Made by a program: the position numbers and the translations under genes. The notes under the pieces were generated by a model. That model was not told where the DNA came from. It worked only from the letters and a program-made list of their open reading frames with translations, and did no database searches. Positions 37,101-48,570 of a stretch of 64,000 nucleotides of DNA are shown piece by piece (position 1 is the first letter of the stretch; the number at the start of each line of letters is the position of its first letter). Origin of the DNA: Tubulanus polymorphus (lineage: Eukaryota; Nemertea; Palaeonemertea; Tubulaniformes; Tubulanidae). The DNA lies in the NCBI RefSeq assembly GCF_964204645.1, contig NC_134032.1:11650275-11714274 (forward strand), in the 5' to 3' direction.

Positions 37101-40100
37101 CGTATGAAGCTTCTTACCTTCGACGTTGTCAGATAAAACACGGATACAAGCTTGAAACAGCGTGGGTACTTCTGAAAAACGAACGGAAACATTTTCAAAT
37201 GATTTTCTCTCCAAAATAGAATGATAAAAGAGCTATTTTCGACCGGGGATTTCGTACCGGTTAAATAGACCTGTTTTCTTCCAGCGTAGACTTGAGTGCG
37301 GTTGTGCTTCTTCGTTCCGATTGCCATATTCAACGCATGTTCTTCAGCTACAGGACATTAAAACAATTCTTTTAAGAAAATCAAAAATTTACCACACATG
37401 CTGGTTTGAGTTTCACAAAAGGTTCAACTCATTTCTTCATTAATTCAGTTCCTATTAAATCAATTGAGGGGTTATACACAATATTTATAGTGACCACTAG
37501 GGGGTGATGGTAGTGAGGCACCAAAATTGTCAAGTTGGCAACAATGGTTTTTGAAGACCCCAGATACCCTAGCAACTCAAAATAAGTGTTGCCAAAAATT
37601 AACATGAAGTGTAAGTCAAACGGGTTTGGCTATTACCATCATACTTTTTGTAGGGATCCTCAGAAACCGCAGATAATTGTATTTGAATTAATTCGACAAT
37701 AACTTACCAATTTGATGTTTCGAAGGTCCTTCCATTCCCGGGAATCTGATCGGTTTATAATCCGGACTAGTTACCGGTAGCTCCCCCAATATGTCAGATT
37801 CAGAAATATTCAACTGTAACGAAAAATTCGTTTTTTAAAAACTGGGCTCGGGTTTAGGGTTTATCCCGAGGGATAACTTTGCTTACCAGCCTCGAAAACT
37901 TGGAGCAAGTCAAAGATTTACCCTTCCCTAACTTTTTTTAAATATTTACAAAACTAGATTCAGGTTAAGCGTTTACATCCCGGGATAACTCTTTTAGCTC
38001 CGAAAAAAGGCACGAATTCTATTTCGAAACTGACCTGTTTCGTCGGAGATGGAATACTAAAAGCGGTTAAAGTCGATTTTCGCTTTTTCACTTTATGCTC
38101 GCGATCGTTGCTATCACTCGACGCGGCGGCTGCTGATACCGGGGGCGAGGACGATTTCGTCGTTGTAGGCGGCGCCGCGCCCGATTTTTTCTTCTTCGAC
38201 GAAATTGCCGGCATATCGTAATTGAGAAAATCCATAAAAGTTCGACCGCCGTCGTCGTCGTTATCGGTCGTCGGTTTCAAAAAGTCGGCGCTTTCTTCCA
38301 GTTTTCGTTTTTTTCGCTCGCCGTGCGAGTCTTTGGAACTACTTTTCGACTTATCGGTCGATTTATGCTTATCCCTGGAAGACTTATCGGTCGACAGTTT
38401 ATCGTTGTTACGTTTTTCAGAAGTTTTCGACGAAGATGACAAATGACTAGATGATGACTTTTCTTTGCGACTAGAATTAGACTTATCGGTTTTGTCTTTA
38501 CTACGATTACTCTTATCCTTATCGGAACTATTTTTTCCCTGACTAGAAGATCTATTACTAACGCTAGGTTTATCCGAATGTTTGTTGATACGGCGTTCGC
38601 CGTTGCTAGTCTTTCTATCTCGATCGTCGGTAATTTTCGAGTCCGTTTTATTTTCGCGATGTTTATTGCTGCCGTGCGAAGATTTTTTATTTTCGAGACT
38701 TTTCGAGCTCGTCGACGACGAATGTTCGCGACGATCCGACGACGATGAAATCTTTTGTTTTCGATTCTCCGATTCTCGATCGTCGTTCTTCGCCTCCTTT
38801 CCGTCGTCCTCCTCGGCGGTAGTCGATTCCTCGGCGCGCGCGATCTCCTTCCATTTTCGTATGATCGACTTCGCTTTAGAGCCGACCTCGCCGGCGTATT
38901 TTCGAAACGCGTTCACCGTCAAACCCACTTTCGTACTCTGGCAAAAATAATCAGAATCAATAATCAGCATTTCATCTTAATACATCGAGTCAAGAAGAAA
39001 ACACAATATCCATGTATGATGTATATAAACATTATTGTAACGGTTTTTACAGCGTCAATAAACTACTGATCAGGCTCTACATGAATGATACACCGAATAA
39101 ACGCGAGAAATCCCACAATAAATACAGCCAAAACAAGAAACTTGAATAGAAGAGCACTGTTTTCAGTAAGAAATTAACAAGCCAGGTCCCTTCGAAAAAC
39201 AGGAGGGTCCCATAATATGTCACAGTCCCTGAAACGAAAGCTGGTTTGAAAAAACAGGTGGGTCCTTAAAAAACGACAGACGGGTCTGGGACCTGGCTCT
39301 TATTGAAAACACTGAAGAGTATATATATTTGCGCAATGTTACGGCTAAACACTATTAGCCATCATCAGGCCCACATCATCACCATCATCAAATATACACT
39401 CTTCTATTCAAGTTTCTTGTTTTGGCTGTATTCATTGTGGGATTTCTAGCGTTTATCCGGTGTATCATTCACGTAGAGCCTGATCAGTAGTTTATTGACG
39501 CTGTAAAAACCGTTACAATAATGTTTGTACACATCGATACCTAGTACACGTTATTCAAGGGGGTTCTGTGTGAGTCGATGCACACTATACATCATCAATA
39601 TTGGCGTTTCAAAATTATGCGATGAATTTTCATTTTATTTTTGATAAATCTAAACAATTGCTTTTTGCGAGGATGAGCACTAGGTCATCAATACGTCGGG
39701 CTAGACTGGTTGCCGGTCAATTCAATTCAATTATTGAATCCAAAATAAGTTCATCGATCCTTTATATGACTGATTGATATTTCAGTATTATTCACTGTTG
39801 AAAATATAAAGGCGGGCATAGGTCGGCCTTGCGACGGCTTGTGACTCACTACGACCGCCAGCGACGATCGCGTCGCAACGATCAACCGACCAACGATCTA
39901 CCTTACGACTGCCAGCGACGGGTTGCGACTGCCAGCGACGCCAGTCGCAATGAGTTGCACACGTTCAACTTTCTGCGACGCGACGCGACCGTCGCAACCG
40001 ACCTGGCAGCAACTAGTCGCACACAGTCGCTGACAACCGCATCGCAACCGACTTGCGCGGCCACTTGTGACACAACGCGGCGATCGCGTCGCATCGCAAG

Positions 40101-41377
40101 GCCGACCTACGCCCGGCTTTACCCGTAATGTTTCCAATGAATTTCAAGTTACTTTCGTCCTCGAGCCCTCTATCGAAAGATGGCAGCACTGTTCAAACGT
40201 GTTGAAATATAAGTTACTATTGATACACCGCAGCGTGGTGTAAACAAGAATATATATATGTCCGTAGACAACTGGATGGAATTTTCCCAAAATTACAAGT
40301 CACCGGGAAAGATTCTACGAAAAGTAATACGCACCTGAAGTAGTTCCACACATATCGGTACACGATCTAACTTGCCGAGAACCTTCAACAGCTGAAAAAA
40401 TTCGAAAACAATTCTTAAGAAAAGCCCAAAAATGTATTGAGGCCTACTCCATAGAAACATTCTTCTCTTTTGGGACAAAGCTTGTTTAGTTGATGTCGAA
40501 AGCGATGGAAGAATTGGGGCTGACAGTGTAGAGTAGTCAAACTGAAGAACAGAGCGTCAGAAAAATTACTGAGCTCTTTCTTAAACTCCCCGACTTTCAA
40601 AAAAGATTCAGAATTTCGATACCCTGCGACTGTATGTGTATATCGTAGGGCAAAATCAGTCTCTCATAAGGCAGGGACTCGTCACACATAGCCTGTCTGT
40701 TGTGTACAGTGCCTATGGACTGGATCATAGGCACTTGAATATGGGCTTTGATAATGGATAAATATTTGATAATTCACCAGCGATACATTAATCCTACTTC
40801 GATAGATCCGCCATGTTTTATAATAAATTTACCCATGATGCAACGCGCGACTGTCGTTTAGCTATACTATACAGAAAGGCTGGAAACGATCCTATCTCCG
40901 TAATGCTTAAATCTACCCGCAGTTATCGGGACAGATGACGTCACAGCAATCCCGAAGAGGCATCGCGAATTTTCAAAAATCAATTTTGTTGCCATTTAAA
41001 ATCTTTAATGGAGCTAAAACAGTGTCAATGTTTCCAAAAAAATCATCTGCAATTGAAATTATGGGCGCTCCTTATATATCAGGATTAAAATTGACACTAA
41101 GGACTAAATCTGCTCGCTAAATTCGCCTTGGTGTGGTGGTACGGTGGTGGTGAGCATGCAGGGAACTTCAACTGTTCATTCAAGCTCTCTCTCTCGGCTG
41201 GACTACAAATACAATACACCACAGGCACAACCAGGACAAAAAAACATTTAAAGTTCGGTACATTCTAAAACGAAAGAGACCTCTTACAATCACGGATACC
41301 TGAGACTCGTCCTGTTGCAGCCTTTCATCGGTTAAAAGTTCTATTAGAAACAAAATCTTCTCCTCGGCCGCGTCCAT
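34136..41377 (-). CDS. ELOA: Elongin A, 11 coding exons
   Basis: Transcription elongation factor subunit that binds Elongin B/C and can act in a cullin-5 ubiquitin ligase for stalled RNA polymerase II. Exons (minus): 41377-41300, 40391-40335, 38937-38035, 37813-37708, 37347-37258, 37171-37118, 36663-36566, 36048-35947, 35662-35581, 35055-34807, 34209-34136. All phases match, giving 630 residues. Residues ~1-80 form a TFIIS N-terminal (LW) domain ([14 protein letters not shown]). A long Ser/Lys/Asp/Arg-rich disordered region follows. The BC box TLFQACIRV is at 415-423, then GGVPYEIL and [15 protein letters not shown], and DVRRRQ-KFGT near 540. The basic C-terminus [14 protein letters not shown] is in the small last exon. 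Intron 2 carries a GC-rich palindrome and nested MITEs. Confidence 0.95.
39015..39545. mobile_element. Foldback element with long inverted arms, holding a nested MITE
   Basis: Arms of about 125-135 bases (39015-39150 and 39403-39545) are near-perfect inverted copies, for example CCGTTACAATAATGTTTGTA against its complement. The left arm is interrupted at GAAGAG by the MITE at 39155-39314. Located in ELOA intron 2. Confidence 0.8.
39155..39314. mobile_element. Palindromic MITE with 5-bp target duplication (copy 2)
   Basis: Same family as 5971-6114 (AAATTAACAAGCCAGGTCC, GGTCCCATAATATGTCAC). Flanked by AAGAG at 39150-39154 and 39315-39319. Confidence 0.8.
39808..40120. mobile_element. GC-rich palindromic element with 27-bp inverted ends
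   Basis: The ends GGTCGGCCTTGCGA and TCGCAAGGCCGACC, with matching AAAG/CTTT outer bases, enclose many repeats of TCGCAAC and TGCGAC on both strands. G+C content is far above its surroundings. It lies in ELOA intron 2. Confidence 0.7.
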
Positions 41378-41870
41378 CTTGGCTCGTCATCAGCGAAACG
41401 GGATTTCCCAGGATTAACAGTGGACATCACTATGACGTCATTAGCGGGGATTTCGCTTTTATAGAATTTATCGCATACAATTTCAATACATCATTGTTTT
41501 TAAGTATAATCGAATGACAAAAATTATTAATTACAAATGAAAGCACAAATTTGTCATGTCTATCGCATTCTATCAACTGCTGTTTTTGATTAATGGGGCA
41601 GCACCTGACGGGCTTGCTGTGTGCTGTGAAAACATTCGGCGTTGAATCTCTGGCCTAAATCTATTTTCATCCTGATTAGAAACATCATAAAATTCTAAAC
41701 CAAAATTACGTCGTTGTGTATCTCGATCCTATAACGTCATTAGCGGAATTGCCATAATAATTCCGATATAAACCGTCTATTTTCATGGTGGCAGCACCTG
41801 ACGGGATGTTTACGATGTCTGACTGTTGCGGATTGACAAGTAAGATGTTTGTAAATTATAGGCCTCGTAT
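41378..41870. promoter_or_regulatory. Shared head-to-head promoter region of ELOA and KLHDC9
   Basis: The ELOA start (41377, minus) and the KLHDC9 5' region (plus) face apart. A CRE TGACGTCA followed by TTAGCGG is at 41433-41447 and a variant TAACGTCATTAGCGG at 41732-41746. GCAGCACCTGACGGG occurs at 41598-41612 and again at 41791-41805. A possible 5' donor for a KLHDC9 leader intron (ACAAGTAAGA) is near 41837-41846. Confidence 0.55.
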
Positions 41871-41994
41871 TGAGTGAATCTTCTGTTAATCCTCATCAAA
41901 ATCTTGTATAAAATAAAAGCAATAAGAAAATCATATTCCTTAATTTCTATATGTTTCTATTTTTTATATACAGGTTCAAACAGAGGAACAGGTA

Positions 41995-43050
41995 ATGGCT
42001 CAAGCCCCACCTGCCAGCGTGGAATGGAGTCTATTCGACAGTTCAGGTCCGCAGTTAGCATTTCACGTTGGCGCCGTGATAGCAGGCGCCTTTTACGTAC
42101 ATGGTGGAATCTCAGTTGCGGGCAGTACCCAACCTCTAAATTTGCTCTACAAATTCACGCCGGCTATCACCACTGGCGTTGACGATGCCAACAATGGAAA
42201 CACGGGCGGAGTCTGGACCGAACTAACGGCAGCGAATTCGCCCCATCTCAGTCATCACGCGTGTCTCGGCATCACCGACCGGTATCTGGTCGTAATCGGA
42301 GGCTGGACGGGCAAACAGCGTTGCAGCGACGTTTTCATATTCGACACGCGCGCGAAGGAATGGTCGAAACCGGAATGCACCGGTTTCCCGTCGGGCGCTG
42401 GTTTGAGTTCGCACACGGCGACCGAACTCGCGAACGGCGACATTCTAATCATCGGACGCGAAGGTAGTCTACGAACTCAGCGTCGGTCGGGAAACGCATT
42501 TATTTTACGCGGCAGCGTCGATTTACGCAGATTTTGCTATACGGATTTCCCGATAGCGGTCGCGTCGCGGTCCGGACACACGACGGTTGCGGTCCGGTCG
42601 AAAATCGTCATAATCGGCGGCCGGGACGATCGTCTAATCGAGCAACACGCGGTTAAACCGGTTTACCACAAAACCGAGAGCGTAAAACCCATCCGTTCCG
42701 GATCGAACAGCGATCTGGTGACTTCGCTCGTCGCGAAAACGAACGCGTTAAAACCGCTGTCGAAAATACCGTCCGGACGCAAGAATCACATCAGTATCCG
42801 CGGCGACGGCGGAATATTAATCCACGGCGGTGAAACATTCAACGGCCGCGCGCGAGAACCGGTCGCACGAATGTACCTCGTGAAACTGTCGCCGCCAACG
42901 ACGTTTTATGATTTAGGCGCGAGTAAAATCGGGCGCGCCGGTCACGTCGCCGTAACGACCACCGATCCTAACGACGTTTATATCCACGGAGGTTTAGGGC
43001 CTCGCAATAAAGTGACTCGGGAAATGTTTAAACTCGCTTCGACTTTTTAA
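41995..43050 (+). CDS. KLHDC9: Kelch domain-containing protein 9
   Basis: A 351-residue single-coding-exon protein made of kelch repeats forming a beta-propeller. Gly-Gly pairs end beta strands at about residues 37-38, 102-103, 208-209, 278-279 and 332-333, and a Gly-Arg at 154-155. KLHDC9-type motifs are visible: SSHTATEL near 138-145, REGSLRTQRRSG at 155-166, ASRSGHTT at 190-197. A conserved acceptor (TTTATATACAG, ending near 41973) lies just upstream; the frame stays open to it, so a short coding 5' exon is possible, but the ATG at 41995 matches the family start. A poly(A) signal AATAAA is at 43108-43113. Function poorly known; the propeller suggests protein binding. Confidence 0.88.
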   Translation: MAQAPPASVEWSLFDSSGPQLAFHVGAVIAGAFYVHGGISVAGSTQPLNLLYKFTPAITTGVDDANNGNTGGVWTELTAANSPHLSHHACLGITDRYLVVIGGWTGKQRCSDVFIFDTRAKEWSKPECTGFPSGAGLSSHTATELANGDILIIGREGSLRTQRRSGNAFILRGSVDLRRFCYTDFPIAVASRSGHTTVAVRSKIVIIGGRDDRLIEQHAVKPVYHKTESVKPIRSGSNSDLVTSLVAKTNALKPLSKIPSGRKNHISIRGDGGILIHGGETFNGRAREPVARMYLVKLSPPTTFYDLGASKIGRAGHVAVTTTDPNDVYIHGGLGPRNKVTREMFKLASTF

Positions 43051-43149
43051 TCGATCGTCCGTCGACGAAATTAGTTTTTAATCGATTTCGATTCTATTTT
43101 TGTACGAAATAAAGTTTGTAAATTCTTTCTCGGAAAAGCCAACTCGAGC

Positions 43150-46100
43150 TCAGTTGTCGTTGTGGCGATGCTTTTTCTTGTGTTTGTGTTTGCCGTGGTG
43201 GCGATGGCGTCTGCTGCCGCTCGGACTACGCGACCTACGCTCCGAGCGGCGGTCTCGACTACGCGACCTCGAGCGACGACCTCGACTTCGCGACCTCGAG
43301 CGACGATCTCGACTACGTGACCTTGACCTTTTACTGAAAACAAACGGAAATGATTTTCACCACTGATCTAAAAATTCCTGAAAAATCGATCTTCCTTAGA
43401 TAGAAGGAAATTTTGACAATATTTACTTTCTGCTGCTGTGTTTGTGCAACTCTTCACGGTGCCTACGTCTCGCGTCATCCTCCTCTAAGGACTCCGATTT
43501 TACTTCTTCTTTTTCATCGGCAGGTGGCGCCAATATCTCCATTTGATTGGCCAACACTTCACGGATAATCTGTCAAATAGAAGTCGACATAATTACCCTA
43601 AACCTCAACTACCAATTCGAGATCTTCTTCTTGCTACACACTGGTGGAATCTTGTTAACTTCTTGGGCAAAATATCGATTTCCCTGGTCCCCAACTGCAA
43701 CATCAAATCCCCATCCCCACCAGTAAAAGCAGTGTTCCCCATATGAGAAGATAAAGAGTAACGCAGAATGTAGAGTTTCTGATCTGGCAAAACCAATAAA
43801 TTCTCTCCAAAGCACAAGAATGCCAATACCAAGGGAGAAAGAGCAGGATGTTACATAGAACTCAAATCAAAGTTGATTTCTATGGTTATTATTACAATGA
43901 ACTGCAGCGAAAAAAAATATGCAATATATTGTCGGGGGCACAGGATAATCCGAGGCAATTGTCTCTGGTTGAACAGTCTACTGTTGTTAAGAGAAGGCTT
44001 ACCTCGGTGTAAGATTTCTGAGTGATGTGAACGTTTTTTGCACGGTAAGTTTGTCGTCGACGTTTCGAATCTCGTTCCATTTGTCGTTTTTCTGATTCCG
44101 ATTGCGGTTCTGTAACAATTCAATGCGGAGATAAATATAGCAGAATCAAATGATATTGGACCCAGTTGTGACATCCTTGGACAAGAGGTTACTATGCTAG
44201 ACTACGCCTAAACATCAGGACCCAGTTCCACAGTTGTGAGTTAGAGTTAAAATTAGTTCATTTTCAATGAGTTAACTCAGGGTCAAATCTTAACTCCGAA
44301 CTGTGGAACTGGACCCAGGGGCCAGTTGCTCAAAAGTTGGTTAAAGATAACCAGTGGATAAATACCATAGTAACGATGAACTTTCAATTGTCACAATGTC
44401 AACAATCCACTGGTTAACTCGAACCAACCTTTGAGCAACTGGCCCCCGATACTTAAGTTCTTGGTGAAGGGGGATTGAAAATGAAATACCGTAGATCTCC
44501 CCTGCGTACTTTACGACCAAATATTCTTTCAGGATCCAGTTATTACAAAGTTCCAAGTCCAAATCTAACTGCGAGTAAATCGAACACTTGATTCGAACTC
44601 CTGGACCCACAGTTATTGGTTAGTGTCAAATACAGTTTATTTCTAATGTTTTAAATTCAAATCTTAACCGAGAACCGCTTTCGGATTTCATTGCGCACCA
44701 TCAGATTACGTACACTTACCTGTTTGAGTTCGTTTTAAGATCTGTTTCGCCGTCAGCGATAAAGACTCGTCGATTTCAACGCGCGCAATTTTATCCTCGT
44801 ATAACGATAGAACGTATCCATCGATGATCGACTTTTCGGCAGCCGTCAAATTATTCAAATCTACAGAAGGCTCAGCTAGAGAGAGAGAACATTCAATTTG
44901 TCGTCATGAAATATCAGTCAAGGAAGCGACCAGTTTGCAAAAATTGTTAGTTTATCTTGAAAAGTATCCTTTTTAGGACTGCTACATTTAACAACAAAAT
45001 TTCAAAATTCTTGTTATACTGAACCTGTCAGTCAACATTCTTTTCAAATTTTCAAATGAAAGCAAATTCCATATTTCAATTCTTAAAACGTTTGTCACCG
45101 AATTTTAATCTATGTGAATAAAAATTCGCCATTACCTGGAAGTTTTTGATTCTGCCAAGCATCTGATAACAGTTGCCTTATTTTTTCATCATCTGAAAAA
45201 TGAAAATGACTTTGTCTTATACTAATCCAATTGAACTGTGGACCCCAGAGAGTTCCTACAACAATTGCCCTTTCACAAGTCAAGTGCACATTTTTTCTTC
45301 TAAAAAAGATGAAATTTTTTTTGAGAGTGAAATTCAACTCAAAACAGGTACAGAAATGACTCAATCATTTGAAATGATTGAAATGATTGTGAAGTCATTT
45401 TCACACTCAATTTCTTAATGAGTTTATTTGGTCAAATCATTTCGTCAACCAATTTTTTCAGTAACATTTCATTGAAATATGAAAGAAAATGTTCAAATTA
45501 ATCAGTAATCAACAGTAGGACCCTCAGTAACATCTTCCATATTTCTGTACGCATCAAACAAATCAAATCAGTATTTCTCATTATACAATAGTAACAAATA
45601 CTGAAAATCAGGAACAGTTGGCAGCTTTGATCAACCAGGAACTGTTGAAAGACTTTGTTCTTTAATTCTGATTTTACAAAAAATTCTTACCCAACTTTAT
45701 GGAATCGTTCTCGTAATATGGCTGAACTTCTAGTAGTTTTTTCTAAAAAGTTGAAGAATGAAATCTTGTGAAGGCGAGAAAAATTTTTTTTAAATTCTTT
45801 CTTTTGTGTTTTGTATTTACCGCTTCGTCCCTCGTAATTCGAAATTTTTGAACCAACGAACACATATCCGAATGTCGTTCGACCTTGTCGATCGGTATCC
45901 GATTGTGGACGGTTGGATTCACGCGGCAAACCCCCATCTCAACAGCGGGAGTCTGAAAAATAAAACCCACGCAACTCTTCAATATCTTATCAAATTGTGA
46001 ACCAGTTATCACCAGCCGTCCCTCATTTTTAGGGCCTATCAAACTTGATCCTCAAAATTAAGAACATTTTGTACCACACAGTCACAGTCAGACAAATATA

Positions 46101-46401
46101 TATATATATATTTTTGCGACCAACAAAACTTGCGGGGATTTTCGTTTTGATATTTTGGGCCGTAAATCGTATCTAAAAAGACTTCTTTTTTGACCAGAGA
46201 GACTTCGCTTACATTTTCGATCAAATCCTGTGTCAAATTGAGACGTTTAGAAATAGCCTCAAGTTTTTCTCGAGTTGACACAATGAATTCTGACAATTCT
46301 GAAATCATTGTTTCCCTTTTCCCGGCGAGATTTCCTGAAATATCAGAGTTTTCTGGCGAACTTGTTTCTTGCATTTTGCTTTTTCGGCCTGGGAGGGACA
46401 A
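43150..46401 (-). CDS. SNRNP48: U11/U12 snRNP 48 kDa protein (minor spliceosome), eight exons
   Basis: Component of the U11/U12 di-snRNP that helps recognise the 5' splice site of U12-type introns in the nucleus. Exons (minus): 46401-46213, 45952-45821, 45742-45691, 45192-45136, 44875-44720, 44109-44003, 43569-43427, 43333-43150. Phases all match: 339 residues, equal to the human length as I recall it. A coiled region at 28-63 precedes a CHHC zinc finger with C72, H79, H90 and C94. The family hallmark YRAKNVHITQKSYTE is near 217-231, followed by IIREVL. The tail is an RS domain of repeated RSRSRSRDRRS blocks, then a His/Lys-rich end. Its stop lies 100 bases from the KLHDC9 stop on the other strand. 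Confidence 0.93.
44218..44316. mobile_element. Palindromic MITE (GGACCCAGTTCCACAGTT ends)
   Basis: Begins GGACCCAGTTCCACAGTT and ends with the complement AACTGTGGAACTGGACCC. Relatives or parts are seen near 33830-33900, 36500-36535, 44600-44680, 47584-47685, 53890-53950 and 62935-62990. It lies in SNRNP48 intron 5. Confidence 0.8.
44318..44447. mobile_element. Palindromic MITE (GGGGCCAGTTGCTCAAA ends), copy 1
   Basis: Begins GGGGCCAGTTGCTCAAAAGTT and ends with the matching inverted sequence TTTGAGCAACTGGCCCC. It abuts the MITE at 44218-44316. A second copy is at 55018-55147. Confidence 0.8.
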
Positions 46402-48318
46402 CCGTTAAATATGGAAAGCTGCTTCAACCCGGCTCGCATGCCACAGTAAGAGTATCAACCTGTGGCATGTGATCAATAGATTAGTTCATTTATTTACCGC
46501 CAATGGTTTATATAGGAGCAGCACGTAACGGTTCACTATAAAGGCAGCTGCTACCGCGATAAAAAAACATAATTGATTCACAACTATACTTGATTTTCGA
46601 ATTTCAGACTCAGAAACCCTTGTTTCGCTCCCGGCAGGTGTGATGGGCTGTAGGGGTCACAAAATTAAAACGAATCAAACGAAATCTACCAATCGAAAAT
46701 AGATGCGAAAAGGGTAACAACTTACATTTGTGCATCTCGACTCTCATTTGGTCGTCGAATATTCCATAAAAGCCATTTAAACAAACTAAAAGGTTTGAGT
46801 AGACCCGGATAGACGTATTATCGAGTTTATACGTCCATGAGCAGACCAAGTAATTCGGTGGTCATTAACTTGTCTGAGGTTTAGTTTCACGAACGGATAT
46901 TTTCCCCGGGCACAACTCGTTCGATTATGATAGCTTAGCATCAACGAACGATAAGATAACTAACTAGTAATTTGGTTACCTAATTACTTGTTAGTTACTA
47001 GTAATTTGGTAGCCCTACAAAAACTAAAAAAAGGACCATTTACAGGTCACACTTTATGTTTATACGGGTGTCCCACTGTCAGTGCGTCCTGGAATAAAGG
47101 AATTTCTAGATCGATTTTACCACGTAATGGAAGATGCAACGAATTGAAACAAAAGAAAAACGCTACACGCTTGAAATGACGACATGAGATACAGAGAAAC
47201 GGAAATACCCAATTAACGAAGCAATGGGGAGTGTAGAGCCACACTCTATAGTGGGAAAATGATTCAAACCGTCTACGCGAACTGAGTGATGATAAAACAC
47301 CTGCCCGTCGAGAATTTTTGATTCAAATGTTTTTGTCTATGTTGGTCGACTCGAAAATACCCAATTCAAAACAACGGGGGGTAAAATAGCCACATTCAGA
47401 CGTGGAGAAAAGTGATTAAAACCTACAAATCGAGACAAAACACCTGCCCTTCGTCGTGACTTCTTGATTCATATAATGTGTACGTTTCTCTTCAGAATGT
47501 GTTTTTCTGATAGAGGAACAGTTTTAGCAACCCATTCATTCACATTTTCTGTGACTATCTCGCAATGAAATTTCAACAGGATACAGTTCCACGGTTAAAT
47601 TTGGAATCTTGAGCTAAAACATTGAAAATGAACTGGTTAGAACTCAGGGCGTTAACTCTAACTCACATCTGTGGAACGTCGGGCCCCTGATTTTCGGTAT
47701 TCTTATTGCGTCGCTCTTTGTCTCTATAGTCTATTCTGTCCAAGAAGCCACAGCAGCCTCACGAAGTTACAAAAATTTCATTCTAACAACGAAAAAGTCA
47801 TAATTCTAACAAAGAAGAACAAAGCTAATTTTGCCGGTGATCAAAACCGTCTCTCTTTCTCTCTCTAAAACAAACTGGGACAAAGAAAGCTAAATTCGAT
47901 ATCGTCTGCTCCCGGGCTGGATACAAAGAACATCCAACACGCGGGAACATGTAGCATATTGACGCGCGTACACAAACTCTGACTCAAACTTCCAGACCTT
48001 TTAAAACAAAGACCTTTGTGCGTGTCCATATTTCACAATAACACAAAGAAAAGTTCACATGTAACTAAACTGTCCGTTCGCCGCCTCCTGTGTAAAAAGT
48101 TCATCATCTGTGAAACAAAGAGCGCCGCTTACCTGCGCGGTCTGCAAAAGGATAAATAATTACCGGCTTTTACCTCGATGTTGCCGGAATAAAAAAGTGA
48201 TCAATTCGCAAGTTGTATATTTAACTATTTTTTCTCACGTTTGGTACGGAAAACAGGCGTAATTAATTACTTTCTCAAATAATCGGTTGAAAGTTAGGAA
48301 AGAATGATTTCAACGGTT
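46402..48318. other. SNRNP48 upstream region and spacer
   Basis: A stem-loop (GCATGCCACAG at 46436-46446 with CTGTGGCATG at 46460-46469) lies just upstream of SNRNP48. A degenerate tandem duplication is at 47204-47474 and a MITE relative at 47584-47685. No gene is supported. Confidence 0.45.
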
Positions 48319-48570
48319 TCAATTTTTGGGATGGTTTGGGTGACTTTTTTTCGTTTTAGAATTCGTTGGTCCCAGCGAGTTGGTCTGGTTCGAGAGGGCA
48401 CTCTTCATAAGTGTTTTGATAATCCAGACAACTGGCATGGATACCGTCGTAACAATACCGAACATCATAAAATTGTTATCTAACTGTGAACAAACTTTCA
48501 AACTCCGTTTAGAACTGAATAGATAGTTTATAAATAAAATGAAGTTTCTATCTGCGAACTTTGTTTCCAT
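48319..48570 (-). CDS. Small hypothetical single-pass membrane protein
   Basis: An 83-residue frame starting in a favourable context (GACATGG). It has one hydrophobic segment at about 34-55 (FMMFGIVTTVSMPVVWII) and a Ser/Asn/Lys-rich tail. I do not recognise a family. It could be a small integral membrane protein or a chance frame. Confidence 0.3.
   Translation of the reverse strand: METKFADRNFILFINYLFSSKRSLKVCSQLDNNFMMFGIVTTVSMPVVWIIKTLMKSALSNQTNSLGPTNSKTKKSHPNHPKN

Noticed and set aside
38222-38446. Leu/Ser-rich frame on the plus strand
   Set aside because: Antisense shadow of the low-complexity Ser/Lys/Asp region of Elongin A.
46610-46849. Minus-strand frame ending at a good donor (CACAAATGTAAGTTG) upstream of SNRNP48
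   Set aside because: An in-frame stop lies just upstream of the open part and the only nearby ATG frame stops after 12 codons; could be a non-coding exon but not supported as protein.
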